A DNA stretch of 64,000 nt from Pseudomonas sp. P7548 (lineage in GTDB: Bacteria > Pseudomonadota > Gammaproteobacteria > Pseudomonadales > Pseudomonadaceae): the NCBI RefSeq assembly GCF_013386585.1, contig NZ_JACARO010000077.1, forward strand, positions 1 to 64,000, read 5' to 3'. Both the position numbers and the translations under genes were made by a program. Below, one piece after another: positions 63,274 to 64,000 of the stretch. The number at the start of each line of letters is the position of its first letter. Position 1 is the first letter of the stretch. The notes under the pieces were generated by a model. The model was given only the letters and a program-made list of their open reading frames with translations. It did not search any database and was not told the DNA's origin.

Positions 63274-63350
63274 GGTCGTTGGATGGCTTGTTAATCAAAT
63301 CGTCTGACAAACCCTACACGCGGGACAACCGCGAAACTGAGAGGTGCTTT

Positions 63351-64000
63351 ATGAGCAGTATCAATAATCAACAGTATGCTCCCCAATACCGCTACGAAAT
63401 GCCGCCAACGTCTCAATCCCCTTCTTCCAGTGACCCCGCTGGCGCAAGCGCCAACTCGGCCAATACCACGACCGAATCCAAGCCGCCTCGCCCTCCAGTA
63501 GGGGCAGAGCAACGTGGTCAGTTTTCCAGGCACAACAACATCGTCAATCAGCAGCCTCAGGGCGCCGAGTCCAAGGGCGAGTTGGCAGAACTGACGCAGA
63601 AAAATCAAAACCTTGTCGCCAAGTACGAGGCGTTGATCACAAAGTACAATGCGAAAATTATTGAACTCAATACGAAAATAGAAGGCCTGACTCAGCAGCT
63701 CACTGCCGGTGCTAAAACGCCTGAACACGCCCCCAGTGCGCCGGATACCAAGCCAGAGAACCCTCGCGCTGATGGCCAACCTGCGCCGCCCGAAACGCCT
63801 GCCACACCCAATACCCAAACCCGGGGTACTGAGACGGCAGAGCAAAGCCCGCCTCAGGGGCTTGATAAATTGGAGGCTGAAATCACACAGCTCCACACTG
63901 CGCTCAAAACATTACTTGAGCGATTTGAAGCCGCGATGAAAACGCTGACGACGAAACTGGACAATTTGACTCAACTTCTGAGTAAAGGCGTTCCTCGACA
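63351..64000 (+). CDS. Probable type III-secreted, Cys-free coiled-coil protein (partial)
   Basis: The frame opens at ATG 63351, with GAGG six bases upstream, and is still open at the window end after 216 codons. N-terminus MSSINNQQYAPQYRYE has Ile at position 4 and no acidic residue in the first fifteen, and residues 1-70 are rich in Ser, Gln, Asn and Pro, as in type III substrates. Predicted coiled coils lie at about 77-118 and 171-212, separated by a Pro/Thr-rich linker. There is no cysteine or tryptophan. It could be a harpin-like or translocator-type helper. Codons are less GC-rich than in neighbouring genes. No family is recognised. Confidence 0.68.
   Translation, partial: MSSINNQQYAPQYRYEMPPTSQSPSSSDPAGASANSANTTTESKPPRPPVGAEQRGQFSRHNNIVNQQPQGAESKGELAELTQKNQNLVAKYEALITKYNAKIIELNTKIEGLTQQLTAGAKTPEHAPSAPDTKPENPRADGQPAPPETPATPNTQTRGTETAEQSPPQGLDKLEAEITQLHTALKTLLERFEAAMKTLTTKLDNLTQLLSKGVPR

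Overview
The window looks like chromosome of a fluorescent Pseudomonas (P. fluorescens group). The support is the GC-rich coding bias, typical Pseudomonas gene blocks (arabinose ABC transporter, etfD/etfBA, cysH-thrH-pabB, prpR-prpBC-acnD-prpFD) and about 18 REP/REPIN palindromes of three related sequence types. No rRNA, CRISPR array, insertion sequence or phage gene was seen. There is one tRNA, tRNA-Ser(GGA).

Layout. 0-5 kb: end of a sugar short-chain dehydrogenase, the araFGH importer and an IclR regulator. 5-11 kb: zinc alcohol dehydrogenase with a divergent AraC regulator, then the divergent electron-transfer flavoprotein genes etfD and etfBA around a PsrA-like box. 11-17.4 kb: periplasmic binding protein, a DUF4398 lipoprotein plus OmpA-like lipoprotein pair, a MocR regulator and several small envelope or unknown genes including an RraB homologue. 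17.4-21 kb: a candidate small RNA and an ATP-grasp / alpha-E / transglutaminase operon. 21-32 kb: two c-type cytochromes, a tiny membrane protein, a thiolase-FadB pair, amidotransferase, CorA, an acyltransferase, a crotonase, tRNA-Ser and a His-tailed EamA transporter. 32-41 kb: mostly single accessory genes, with three LysR regulators divergent from oxidoreductases. 41-43.7 kb: an NCS1 permease with a racemase-like gene behind a sigma-54-like promoter. 43.7-51 kb: cysH, thrH, a higBA toxin-antitoxin pair, pabB, and an operon of glutamate-ligase-like ATP-grasp, seven-TM inactive transglutaminase and retropepsin-like protein. 51-59.8 kb: complete 2-methylcitrate operon. 59.9-63 kb: anion-type ABC transporter without its binding protein. 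63.2 kb to the end: an hrp-box-like promoter and the start of a probable type III secretion substrate, which runs off the window.

Most promising for new biology: the hrp-box gene at the right edge; two distinct ATP-grasp/transglutaminase-type modules with unknown products (17.8-21.0 and 47.9-50.9 kb); an orphan small-RNA candidate with a CUCCU loop at 17.45-17.58 kb; and REPINs nested inside the loops of other REP hairpins. Many starts were moved inward from the longest reading frame because of ribosome-binding sites, signal peptides or family lengths; each case is noted. All functional calls are by recognition of sequence features, without database searches.
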